Source of the DNA: an uncultured Collinsella sp.
GTDB lineage: Bacteria; Actinomycetota; Coriobacteriia; Coriobacteriales; Coriobacteriaceae
Direction: 5' to 3'
Assembly (NCBI GenBank): GCA_900752215.1
Contig: CAADUO010000006.1
Coordinates: 1 to 63,970, forward strand
DNA: 63,970 nt
Shown: positions 22,746 to 30,333 of the stretch, piece by piece
How positions within the stretch are numbered: the stretch's first letter is position 1
How the letters are laid out: each line of letters begins with the position of its first letter
Notes under the pieces: generated by a model
What the model was told of the DNA's origin: nothing
Database searches by the model: none
What the model saw: only the letters and a program-made list of their open reading frames with translations
Translations under genes and position numbers: made by a program

Positions 22746-24268
22746 CACTGATCCCTCCTTCCCTGGTACATCGCCGCCTCGAGCACGTGGTCTTGCGTCA
22801 CCCGCTCGCTTTCTGCGACATCGGCAATCGTGCGCGCGATGCGAACCAGGCGCACGATGCCGCGCCCCGTGAGATGAGTGCGTTTCGACAGGCCAAGTAC
22901 GCATTTCTCGGCGGCCTCGTCGAGTGCAAAGGTCGACACGACGCCGTCAATGGACCGTGACTCATCGTGCTCGGCCTCGGCATCCGCATCATCCATACGG
23001 GACTCGCGCCAGGCACGAAAAGCCCGACCGCGGACAACGTAGTCGCGCAGCTCGGCCGACGACATGCCCTCGGCGCCCTCGATAATCACCTGCGGATCGG
23101 GGCGGGTCACATCGAGCATCAGGTCGATACGGTCGGCCAAGGGACCGCGCAGCTTGGACCGGTAGCGCTCGACCATCGATGCCGAACAGCGACACGGGAC
23201 CTCGCGATCGCCCAAAAAGCCGCAGGGACAGGGATTGCTCGCCGCAAGCAGCTGAAAGCGCGAGGGAAACGTAAAGGCGCCATCGACGCGCACGATCCTG
23301 ACATAGCCGCGCTCGATTGGCTGACGAAGCGTCTGCAGCACACCGGTGGGAAACTCGGCAAGCTCGTCCAAAAAGAGCACGCCGCCATGGGCAAGGCTAA
23401 TCTCGCCCGGATGCACCGGGCGCCCCCCGCCAATAAGGCCCGCTGTCGAAATGCTGTGATGGGGACTTCGAAACGGCCGATGCCCCGCAAGCAGGCCATC
23501 GATATTCTCACCCAAGACCGAATGGATACACAGCGCCTCTTGCTGATCCTCGACGGAAAGCTCGGGCAAGATACCCGTCATGCGGCGCGCAAGCATGGTC
23601 TTGCCCGATCCCGGAGACCCGATCATAAGCAAGCCCAGCTCCCCTGCCGCCGCAAGCGCTATGCCGCGCTTGGCGACCTCCTGCCCCAACACGTCGGCAT
23701 AATCGAGCTCGGGCTCAAAGGTTGCCTCCCCGCCCTCAGAATCCAGATAATGCCGAGCTGCCTCGCCCATACCGTGAGCAAGCTGCGACAGATGGTCGAT
23801 AAAACCGCAGTCGACCCCCGAAAGCGGAACATGCTGGTCGGACCTACCGGCGATAAAAGACAACCCCATGTCGCGAGCCAGCAGCTGAAACGCTACTTCG
23901 CCCTTGACGGGAAGCACCGTGCCATCCAAGCCGAGCTCGCCGGCAATGAGGCAGCGGTCGAGATTGTCGCGGGGAATCTGCCCATCGGCCGCAAGCACCG
24001 CAATGGCTATCGGCAGGTCAAAGCCGCTACCGGTCTTTCGGATATCGCCCGGTGCCAGATTGACCGTAATGCCCGAGCGCGGGATCTCGAATCCGGCAGA
24101 GCGCATCGCACAGCGAATGCGCCCGCGCGACTCCATGACCTCCATACTCGGGATGCCGAGCATCTGGATGCCCGGGATGCCGCCCGCGAGCGAAACCTCG
24201 ACCGTAACGGGAATCGCCTCGACGCCGCGGATACAGGCCGCGTGAACGGCAAAAGTTTCGAACGCCAT
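22745..24268 (-). CDS. comM: YifB/ComM-family Mg-chelatase-like AAA+ ATPase
   Basis: A protein of 507 residues. The N-terminal Lon-protease-S5-like domain is followed by an AAA+ module with Walker A GSPGSGKTMLARR and Walker B GGVLFLDELAEF, then the ChlI C-terminal domain (HLTGRGIVRLVRIARTIAD). A CPCGFLGDREVPCRCS cysteine cluster, common in the family, lies between. ComM is a branch-migration helicase that helps integrate transformed DNA in some bacteria; its role here is inferred. The ATG (MAFETF) overlaps the yraN TGA in ATGA. Confidence 0.94.
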   Translation of the reverse strand: MAFETFAVHAACIRGVEAIPVTVEVSLAGGIPGIQMLGIPSMEVMESRGRIRCAMRSAGFEIPRSGITVNLAPGDIRKTGSGFDLPIAIAVLAADGQIPRDNLDRCLIAGELGLDGTVLPVKGEVAFQLLARDMGLSFIAGRSDQHVPLSGVDCGFIDHLSQLAHGMGEAARHYLDSEGGEATFEPELDYADVLGQEVAKRGIALAAAGELGLLMIGSPGSGKTMLARRMTGILPELSVEDQQEALCIHSVLGENIDGLLAGHRPFRSPHHSISTAGLIGGGRPVHPGEISLAHGGVLFLDELAEFPTGVLQTLRQPIERGYVRIVRVDGAFTFPSRFQLLAASNPCPCGFLGDREVPCRCSASMVERYRSKLRGPLADRIDLMLDVTRPDPQVIIEGAEGMSSAELRDYVVRGRAFRAWRESRMDDADAEAEHDESRSIDGVVSTFALDEAAEKCVLGLSKRTHLTGRGIVRLVRIARTIADVAESERVTQDHVLEAAMYQGRRDQ

Positions 24269-24753
24269 CACGAAACCTGCCAATCGAACGCATTGTACTG
24301 ATGCTCAATCTCGGCGATATGCCCGCCGCGAATGGTGACGCCCACGGCATCGAAGCGGAACGCCTTGAGCGGATAATGCTCCATGAGATAGCAACTCGCG
24401 ATGCGACGATAGCGCCGCTGCTTTTGGGCATTCACCGCTTCCTCGGGAAACACCCGCGTATCGCAATCTAGCGCAACACGCCTGGTCTTGACCTCGGCCA
24501 TCACCACCACATCGTCGAGCTCGTCGAGCAGAACCAGGTCGGCCTCGCCCTCCGAGCATCGATAGCCTTGTTCCAGCAATGCATAGCCGCGCTCGTTAAA
24601 GTAATCGATTGCGATAAGCTCGCCCAGCATACCGAGCTCGCGAGGACTGAGCCCCTTGATAAACTCGGGCGTGATCGACCCGCAATCGAGCTCCCCCTCT
24701 TCCCAACGCTCCTTGAGCTGCTGCGTCTTGCTCATTTTGGCTGCGGCACACAT
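24268..24753 (-). CDS. yraN: UPF0102 endonuclease-like protein YraN
   Basis: A protein of 161 residues with the restriction-endonuclease-like fold. The catalytic-type pattern GEADLVLLDELDDVVVMAEVKTR carries the conserved Glu, Asp and Glu-x-Lys. The start is MCAAAKMSKT after AAAGGAG. About 40 residues before the core have no recognised fold. It heads the yraN-comM-dprA-trmFO-xerC run with stop-start overlaps. The biochemical role of the family is not settled. Confidence 0.88.
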   Translation of the reverse strand: MCAAAKMSKTQQLKERWEEGELDCGSITPEFIKGLSPRELGMLGELIAIDYFNERGYALLEQGYRCSEGEADLVLLDELDDVVVMAEVKTRRVALDCDTRVFPEEAVNAQKQRRYRRIASCYLMEHYPLKAFRFDAVGVTIRGGHIAEIEHQYNAFDWQVS

Positions 24754-24857
24754 GGGGTCTCCTTTCCCACTTCCTGCATTGCCTCGATAATGAGGGCAGG
24801 TTTCATGCGGGTAAGTACCGGAAGCAAACCAAAAACCAACCAAATGCCGACAAATGA

Positions 24858-24893
24858 GGGGCCGCGTGCAACAATAGCGTTGCACGCGGCCCC
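24858..24893 (-). terminator. Perfect hairpin between rnhB and yraN
   Basis: GGGGCCGCGTGCAAC pairs perfectly with GTTGCACGCGGCCCC around a 6-nt loop. The following minus-strand sequence TCATTTGTC has no strong T run. It probably ends or limits rnhB transcription; it could instead be a protein-binding palindrome. Confidence 0.55.
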
Positions 24894-24941
24894 TACCAGC
24901 AGGTTTATGGAACCCTTAAGGTCCCAGTCTCCACAATTGGC

Positions 24942-25730
24942 CTAAAAAAGGCGCTCAGTCTGCAGAAAGTTTCCGCAAAAGCTCACACGATGCAGCGGAG
25001 AAAGACCATGTTTGCGAATGGCCTCGATGTGCTCGGGACTCGCATAGCCTTTCGATTCGGCCAAATGGTACTCGGGATACTCGGCATCGTACTCGACCAT
25101 CATCTCGTCACGCGTGACCTTTGCCATGATGGATGCCGCGGCGATACAGGCGATCTTGGCATCGCCCTTGACCACGTCGCGCTCATGGGGCACGGCGCCC
25201 AGGGGGTTACCGTCCATAAGCACGCAATCGGGCTCAAGCCCCGTATCTGCCACCGCACCCGCGACAGCGGCTCGAATGGCGCGGGCCATGCCCATCTCAT
25301 CGATATCCGCAGGAGCGATATGGCAAAAGCCGATAGCAGTCGCCACCTCGGCAATCTTCACCGAGAGCAGCTCGCGGCGCGCCGGCGTGAGCTTTTTGGA
25401 ATCGTTGATGCCCCAGATGCGCGGCTCCATCGGAAGACACACGGCACACACGGTCAAGGGACCCGCTACCGAGCCACGGCCCACCTCGTCGACGCCCACG
25501 ACCACGCCATCACCGCCGAGCTCATGCATAAGCTCGTACATGCCGTTGACGCGCTCGCGTTCGGAAAGTTCCTTGGCATGGCGCTTAAGGGCACGTTCGC
25601 AAGCCTTGATCACCTGCTGGCGCGGATCCTCGCGATAATGCTCCACGAGGGCGGGAATCTCCTCGAACGTGGCGCTCGCCAGCTCGCCGGCAACCTGCGA
25701 TGCCGAAACCGAGCTCGTCATATTGGCCAT
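24942..25730 (-). CDS. rnhB: Ribonuclease HII
   Basis: A protein of 262 residues. It removes ribonucleotides from DNA. The catalytic GVDEVGRGSVAGPL near residue 85, the MDGNPLG aspartate, and KVTRD are all visible. A roughly 75-residue N-terminal extension precedes the core (SATFEEIPALVEHYREDPRQQ), as in RNase HII of many Gram-positives. The ATG (MANMTSSV) lies 7 nt after AAGGAGGG, which argues against an earlier codon. It lies 93 bp after rplS across a terminator. Confidence 0.95.
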   Translation of the reverse strand: MANMTSSVSASQVAGELASATFEEIPALVEHYREDPRQQVIKACERALKRHAKELSERERVNGMYELMHELGGDGVVVGVDEVGRGSVAGPLTVCAVCLPMEPRIWGINDSKKLTPARRELLSVKIAEVATAIGFCHIAPADIDEMGMARAIRAAVAGAVADTGLEPDCVLMDGNPLGAVPHERDVVKGDAKIACIAAASIMAKVTRDEMMVEYDAEYPEYHLAESKGYASPEHIEAIRKHGLSPLHRVSFCGNFLQTERLF

Positions 25731-25759
25731 ACCAGGCCCTCCTTGCATGCAAATCAGAT

Positions 25760-25790
25760 AAAAAGAAGGGCCACCCGAAGGTGACCCTTG
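25760..25790 (-). terminator. Intrinsic terminator of rplS
   Basis: AAGGGTCACC pairs with GGTGGCCCTT around a TTCG tetraloop, followed by CTTTTT on the minus strand, just before the rnhB ribosome binding site. Confidence 0.88.
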
Positions 25791-25823
25791 TGTCCAAACG
25801 AGTGGACAGACGCTGCGATCTTC

Positions 25824-26165
25824 TTAGCGCTTCTCGGGGATGCGAGCAGCCTTGCCCACCTTGTCGCGGAGGTAGTACAGCTTGGCGCGACGGACGCGAC
25901 CATGACGAACGACCTCGAGCTTGGCGATCTTGGGGCTGTGAAGCGGGAAGGTGCGCTCAACACCGACACCGAAGGAAATCTTGCGGACGGTGAAGGTCTC
26001 GCGGGCACCGGCGCCGGCCATGCGGATGACGTCGCCCTGAAAGACCTGGATGCGCTCGCGGTCGCCTTCCTTAATGCGGTAGTGAACCTTGACGTTGTCG
26101 GCGACGCGAACCTGAGGAATGTCCTCGCGGATCTGCTGACGCTCGATTGCGCGGATGTAATCCAT
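25824..26165 (-). CDS. rplS: Ribosomal protein bL19
   Basis: A protein of 113 residues of the large subunit, at the 30S-50S interface. Conserved segments are VKVHYRIKEGDRERIQVFQG, TFTVRKISFGVGVERTFPLHSP and AKLYYLRDKVGKAARI. The ATG is preceded by AAGGAA. Unusually it is not next to trmD (33971), as in many bacteria, but has its own promoter and terminator. Confidence 0.97.
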   Translation of the reverse strand: MDYIRAIERQQIREDIPQVRVADNVKVHYRIKEGDRERIQVFQGDVIRMAGAGARETFTVRKISFGVGVERTFPLHSPKIAKLEVVRHGRVRRAKLYYLRDKVGKAARIPEKR

Positions 26166-26234
26166 GTGCAATTCCTTACTCTTCTAGAGGTGCCGTACCA
26201 CCTTGGCCGGCACGTAGTTGAACAAACGTATTCG

Positions 26235-26262
26235 AGTATACACGCGCGGGTTTCTGCTGCAA
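26235..26262 (-). promoter_or_regulatory. Promoter of rplS
   Basis: On the minus strand TTGCAG (26257-26262) and TATACT (26235-26240) are separated by 16 bp, about 70 bp before the rplS ATG. Confidence 0.65.
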
Positions 26263-26304
26263 GAACAATTTTTTACGCAGACAAAAAGACAAAACCCGCA
26301 CATG

Positions 26305-26336
26305 ATAACCGCCCGCCTCACGAATGAGACGGGCGG
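26305..26336 (-). terminator. Probable terminator of ppdK
   Basis: CCGCCCGTCTCA pairs with TGAGGCGGGCGG around TTCG on the minus strand, followed by TTATC. The stem is very strong, the T tract weak. Confidence 0.55.
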
Positions 26337-26374
26337 CGTGAAGGGGGCTACGCTAGGCGCCCAAACCCAAAACG

Positions 26375-29125
26375 TTAAGCGGAACGCTTCGCCTCGAGCT
26401 TGGCCTGAGCGGCAGCCAGACGCGCGAGGGGCACGCGATAGGGCGAGCAGGACACGTAGTCCACATCGGCCACGTTAAACAGGGCCTTGATGGACTTGGG
26501 GTCGCCGCCGTGCTCGCCGCACACGCCAAAGTGCATACCGGGGTTGGTGGTGCGACCCTTCTCGACGGCCATACGCACGAGCTCCAGCACCGCCGTGTCG
26601 ATGGTCTCGAAGGGGTTGTCCTTCAAGATCTTCTTGTGCATGTACAGCGGGATGAACTTGGCCTCGGCATCGTCTCGAGAGAAGCCGAAGGTCGTCTGCG
26701 TGAGGTCGTTGGTGCCAAAGCAGAAGAAGTCGGCGTGCTGCGCGATCTCGTCGGCAACCATGCAGGCACGCGGCAGCTCGAGCATCGTGCCCACGGGAAT
26801 ATTGAGCTCGACGCCCTCCTCGGCGGAAACCTTGGCGATCACGCGCTCGATGACCTCGCGGGTCTGGACATGCTCCGCCGTGATGGAGACGAGCGGAACC
26901 ATGATCTCTGGACGCGGGTCGACGCCCTCCTTGATGAGGCGAGCGGCAGCCGTGGCGACGGCGCGAACCTGCATGAGCGGCAGATCGCTAAAGACAACGG
27001 ACAGGCGCACACCGCGCAGGCCGAGCATCGGGTTGGACTCGACCATGCCGTCGATACGACGCAGGCGGGCACGCAGGACGGCAAGCTCTTCCTCGCTGGC
27101 GCCGGCGGCTTCCTTCTTGGTGATGGCGACCTCGAGCTCGCGAGGATTATCCAGGAACTCATGAAGCGGCGGATCGAGCAGGCGAACAACTACGTCGCGA
27201 CCGGACATGGTCTTGAACATTGCCAGGAAGTCCTCGGTCTGAACCTTGAGCAGGTCGGACAGGGCCTGCTGCTTCACGGCCTCATCATCGGACAGGATAA
27301 AGCTCTGGATGATGTTCTTACGATCGCCCAGGAACATGTGCTCGGTGCGGCACAGGCCAATAGCCTCGGCACCAAACTCGAGGGCGAGCTCGGCATCCTC
27401 GGGATTGTCGGCGTTGACGCGCACATGGTTGGCGTGGCCACAGGTCTCGTCCAGACGGATCTCGTCGGCCCAGGACAGGATGGTGTCCAGGTCGCCGGTG
27501 AGCTCGGCGGAGACCAAATCGACAGCGCCATCGACGACGATGCCCTGGGTGCCGTCGATGGAGATGACATCGCCTTCGTACAGCACACGATCGCTACCCT
27601 CGATGCGCACAACCTTCTCGGCGGCGTCGATGTGGAAGCGCTCAACGCCGCAGACGCAGGGCGTACCCATACCGCGAGCGATAACGGCGGCATGGCTCGT
27701 CTTGCCACCGTGGCTGGTCAGGATACCCTCGGCGGCGACCATGCCCTTCAGGTCATCGGGGTTGGTCTCCCAGCGAACCAAAATGACCTTGTGGCCCTCG
27801 TTGGCGCGCGCGACGGCATCATCGCTCGAGAACACGACTTCGCCCACGGCGGCACCAGGGCTGGCGTTAAGACCGCTGGCCAGAGCCTCGTACTTCTTGG
27901 AGGCATCAAACTGCGGGTGCAAAAGCTGGTCGAGCTGGGCGGGATCGATACGGGCCACGGCCTCCTCGCGGGTGATCAGGCCCTCCTCGACCATTTCGAT
28001 GGCGATACGCAGGGCGGCGGTGGCGGTGCGCTTGCCCACGCGAGTCTGGAGCATCCAGAGCTTGCCTTGCTCGATGGTGAACTCAATATCGCACATATCG
28101 CGGTAATGGTCCTCGAGCGTCAGGAACACGCGCTCGAGCTCTTCACCAGCGGACTCGAGGCCCGGGGTGGTCTTGAGGTCGGCGATGGGCTCGGTGTTGC
28201 GGATACCGGCGACGACGTCCTCGCCCTGGGCGTTTACCAAAAAGTCACCGTAGAACTCCTTGGTGCCGTCGGCCGGGTTGCGCGTAAAGGCGACGCCGGT
28301 CGCAGAGGTCTCGCCCTTGTTGCCAAAGGCCATGGCCTGCACGTTGACGGCGGTGCCGAGCTCGTCGGAAATGCCATGCTGCTTGCGGTAGATGCAGGCG
28401 CGCTCGTTCATCCAGCTGCCAAAGACGGCCTGGATGGCAAGGCGCAGCTGGAGCTCCGGATTATGCGGGAAGACGGGCTTGCCGTCGGCAACGTCGAGCT
28501 CGGGATACAGGGCGGCCTCGACGTTGTCGGAGAAGATGCTCTTAAAGGTCTCGACGAGCTCCTGCAGGTCTTCGGCCGAAAGCTCGGAATCGACACGAAC
28601 GCCGGCGACCAGGCGGGCCTGAGTCAGGGCGTTCTCGAACAGGTCGGCGTCAACACCCATAACGACGTTGGAGAACATCTGGATAAAGCGGCGGTAGCTA
28701 TCCCAGGCAAAACGCGGGTTTTGCGTCTGGGCGATGAGACCCTGGACAGAATCGTCGTTGAGGCCCAAGTTGAGGACCGTGTCCATCATGCCGGGCATGG
28801 AGAACGGAGCGCCCGAGCGAACCGACACGAGCAGCGGATCGGAGGCGTCGCCGAGCTTCTTGCCGCAGCGAGCCTCGAGGTCGGCCTCGGCGGCAACGAT
28901 CTCATCAAGTGCGCCTTCGGGCCAGAGGTTGCCGGCACCGGAGTACTCGACACAGGTCTGGCAGGTAATGGTAAAGCCACCGGGAACCGGCAGGCCGATG
29001 CGGCTCATCTCGGCAAGGTTTGCGCCCTTGCCGCCAAGCACAAAGTTCATGGACTTGTCGCCCTCAGTGACACAGGTGCCCTGGGCGTCGGTTCCAAAAC
29101 GGTAAACCCTCTTGCAATCGCTCAC
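26375..29125 (-). CDS. ppdK: Pyruvate, phosphate dikinase
   Basis: A protein of 916 residues. It interconverts pyruvate, ATP and phosphate with PEP, AMP and diphosphate, usually serving PEP formation or diphosphate-based glycolysis in anaerobes. The N-terminal ATP-grasp domain starts KGANLAEMSRIGLPVPGGFT. The phosphohistidine loop is GGKTSHAAVIARGMGTPCVCG, with the neighbouring Thr that PDRP-type regulators modify. The C-terminal barrel shows GTNDLTQTTFG and the catalytic Cys in GVCGEHGGDP. The start is GTG behind AAGGGGAAG. Its probable regulator ppsR lies directly upstream, and the intervening 298 bp carries repeated GGTAAAC motifs. Confidence 0.97.
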   Translation of the reverse strand: MSDCKRVYRFGTDAQGTCVTEGDKSMNFVLGGKGANLAEMSRIGLPVPGGFTITCQTCVEYSGAGNLWPEGALDEIVAAEADLEARCGKKLGDASDPLLVSVRSGAPFSMPGMMDTVLNLGLNDDSVQGLIAQTQNPRFAWDSYRRFIQMFSNVVMGVDADLFENALTQARLVAGVRVDSELSAEDLQELVETFKSIFSDNVEAALYPELDVADGKPVFPHNPELQLRLAIQAVFGSWMNERACIYRKQHGISDELGTAVNVQAMAFGNKGETSATGVAFTRNPADGTKEFYGDFLVNAQGEDVVAGIRNTEPIADLKTTPGLESAGEELERVFLTLEDHYRDMCDIEFTIEQGKLWMLQTRVGKRTATAALRIAIEMVEEGLITREEAVARIDPAQLDQLLHPQFDASKKYEALASGLNASPGAAVGEVVFSSDDAVARANEGHKVILVRWETNPDDLKGMVAAEGILTSHGGKTSHAAVIARGMGTPCVCGVERFHIDAAEKVVRIEGSDRVLYEGDVISIDGTQGIVVDGAVDLVSAELTGDLDTILSWADEIRLDETCGHANHVRVNADNPEDAELALEFGAEAIGLCRTEHMFLGDRKNIIQSFILSDDEAVKQQALSDLLKVQTEDFLAMFKTMSGRDVVVRLLDPPLHEFLDNPRELEVAITKKEAAGASEEELAVLRARLRRIDGMVESNPMLGLRGVRLSVVFSDLPLMQVRAVATAAARLIKEGVDPRPEIMVPLVSITAEHVQTREVIERVIAKVSAEEGVELNIPVGTMLELPRACMVADEIAQHADFFCFGTNDLTQTTFGFSRDDAEAKFIPLYMHKKILKDNPFETIDTAVLELVRMAVEKGRTTNPGMHFGVCGEHGGDPKSIKALFNVADVDYVSCSPYRVPLARLAAAQAKLEAKRSA

Positions 29126-29247
29126 GATACTTCCCCTTCCATGCGCTCTCGCGCACGACCGTGGTGACGAATCGACCCGCCGGATGCGGGCCGTGAGGGA
29201 ACTATACGGCGGACGTTGAGCGGGCTTGCGTAGAGGGCGAGGGGTTT

Positions 29248-29295
29248 GGTAAACGTGATAAATGCGGCGGTAAACGGTAGGTAAAGGTGGTTACC
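29248..29295. repeat. Cluster of GGTAAAC-type repeats upstream of ppdK
   Basis: GGTAAAC occurs at 29248 and 29269, GGTAAAG at 29280, and the related palindrome GGTTACC at 29289. The first three are 21 and 11 bp apart, close to whole helical turns, so they face the same side of the DNA. The segment lies 123-170 bp before the ppdK start and may bind a regulator. Confidence 0.45.
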
Positions 29296-29310
29296 TTATG
29301 AAGATACCAC

Positions 29311-29327
29311 TGCAAGAAAATTGCAGG
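29311..29327. promoter_or_regulatory. Inverted repeat CTGCAA-N5-TTGCAG in the ppdK upstream region
   Basis: A perfect 6-bp inverted repeat with a 5-bp gap. It is AT-rich in the middle and next to a candidate extended -10 (TGG before TATCTT on the minus strand, about 29301-29309). The rest of 29126-29423 shows no gene. Confidence 0.4.
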
Positions 29328-29423
29328 TCAAATGCAAGTTCTTTGCTAAATCGCTTTACCAATATCGTGCATTATTTTTAGATAGTATTTTAAGGCCGGT
29401 GAATTTTTAGCTACCCCAATGAG

Positions 29424-30299
29424 TTAGCTTTGCTGACCTCGGCGGGCGGCGCGGCGGGCACGGGCTTCTTGGATTTCCATCAAATGACCGATGATCTCGG
29501 AGGCGCTCTCCTCAATCGCTTTGCCATCGGTACGCACCACAAAGCAGCCCAGACGCTTCATGAGGGCACGGGCTTCCTCGAGCTCGCTGCGCACGCTCTC
29601 GGGCTCGGCATAGGAGCCGGCGACGGCGCGAGCATAGTCATCGCCCAAGCGGCTATCGCGAATCTCAGAGATCACATCGACAGTCGAAATCAGACCAAAC
29701 AACCGCATCGGGTCGACCTTGTAAATCGACTTCGGCGGCTCCATGCCATGGGCCAACGGAACATTGGCAACCTTGTAACCCTGATAGGCCAAATACATCG
29801 ACAGCGGCGTCTTGGACGTGCGCGATACGCCCAGCAGCACGATATCTGCCCCCGAAAGGTCGTCGCAGCCGCGCCCATCATCGTGCTCAACGAAATACTC
29901 CATGGCCTCGATGCGATGGAAATAGCGGTCATCGGTCCTGTGAATCACGCCCGCGACGCCCTTGGGCGGCACACCGATGAGCGATGACAGCACGGCAAGT
30001 GTCGGACCGATCAGGTCGACCGAACGGATATGAAGCATGCCCAGGTAATCGAGTACGCGGGCGCGAAGCGCCGGATCGACAATGGTGTGGAACACGGCAA
30101 TATCACGATGGTCCGCATCGACGCGCGGACCCACAAACGACTTGACCTGCTCCACCGAGTTCACCTTGGGCAGGCGCAAGAGACGAAAAGCCCCTTCATC
30201 AAATTGCCCGGACGCCGCAAGCACCACCTCACAAGCGGTATCACCGAGCGAGTCGGAGATAACGATAACGGTGGGACGAGCGGTGACCGGGCAATCCAT
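29424..30299 (-). CDS. ppsR: PPDK regulatory kinase/phosphorylase (DUF299, PDRP family)
   Basis: A protein of 291 residues. Family members switch pyruvate phosphate dikinase or PEP synthase off by ADP-dependent phosphorylation of a Thr near the catalytic His, and on by phosphate-dependent removal. The P-loop GVSRTSKTPLSMYLA and the start VISDSLGDTACEVV are typical. It lies directly upstream of ppdK on the same strand, which favours a PPDK rather than PEP synthase target. A separate promoter for ppdK seems likely given the long gap. It follows glyS by 34 bp with an AAAGGAG site. Confidence 0.93.
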   Translation of the reverse strand: MDCPVTARPTVIVISDSLGDTACEVVLAASGQFDEGAFRLLRLPKVNSVEQVKSFVGPRVDADHRDIAVFHTIVDPALRARVLDYLGMLHIRSVDLIGPTLAVLSSLIGVPPKGVAGVIHRTDDRYFHRIEAMEYFVEHDDGRGCDDLSGADIVLLGVSRTSKTPLSMYLAYQGYKVANVPLAHGMEPPKSIYKVDPMRLFGLISTVDVISEIRDSRLGDDYARAVAGSYAEPESVRSELEEARALMKRLGCFVVRTDGKAIEESASEIIGHLMEIQEARARRAARRGQQS

Positions 30300-30333
30300 G
30301 CGGGGCTCCTTTTGCGCTTACGCGCAGGCTGGC

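Noticed and set aside
26510..29167. 885-codon open frame antisense to ppdK
   Set aside because: Shadow of ppdK; low-complexity translation without start signal or domain.
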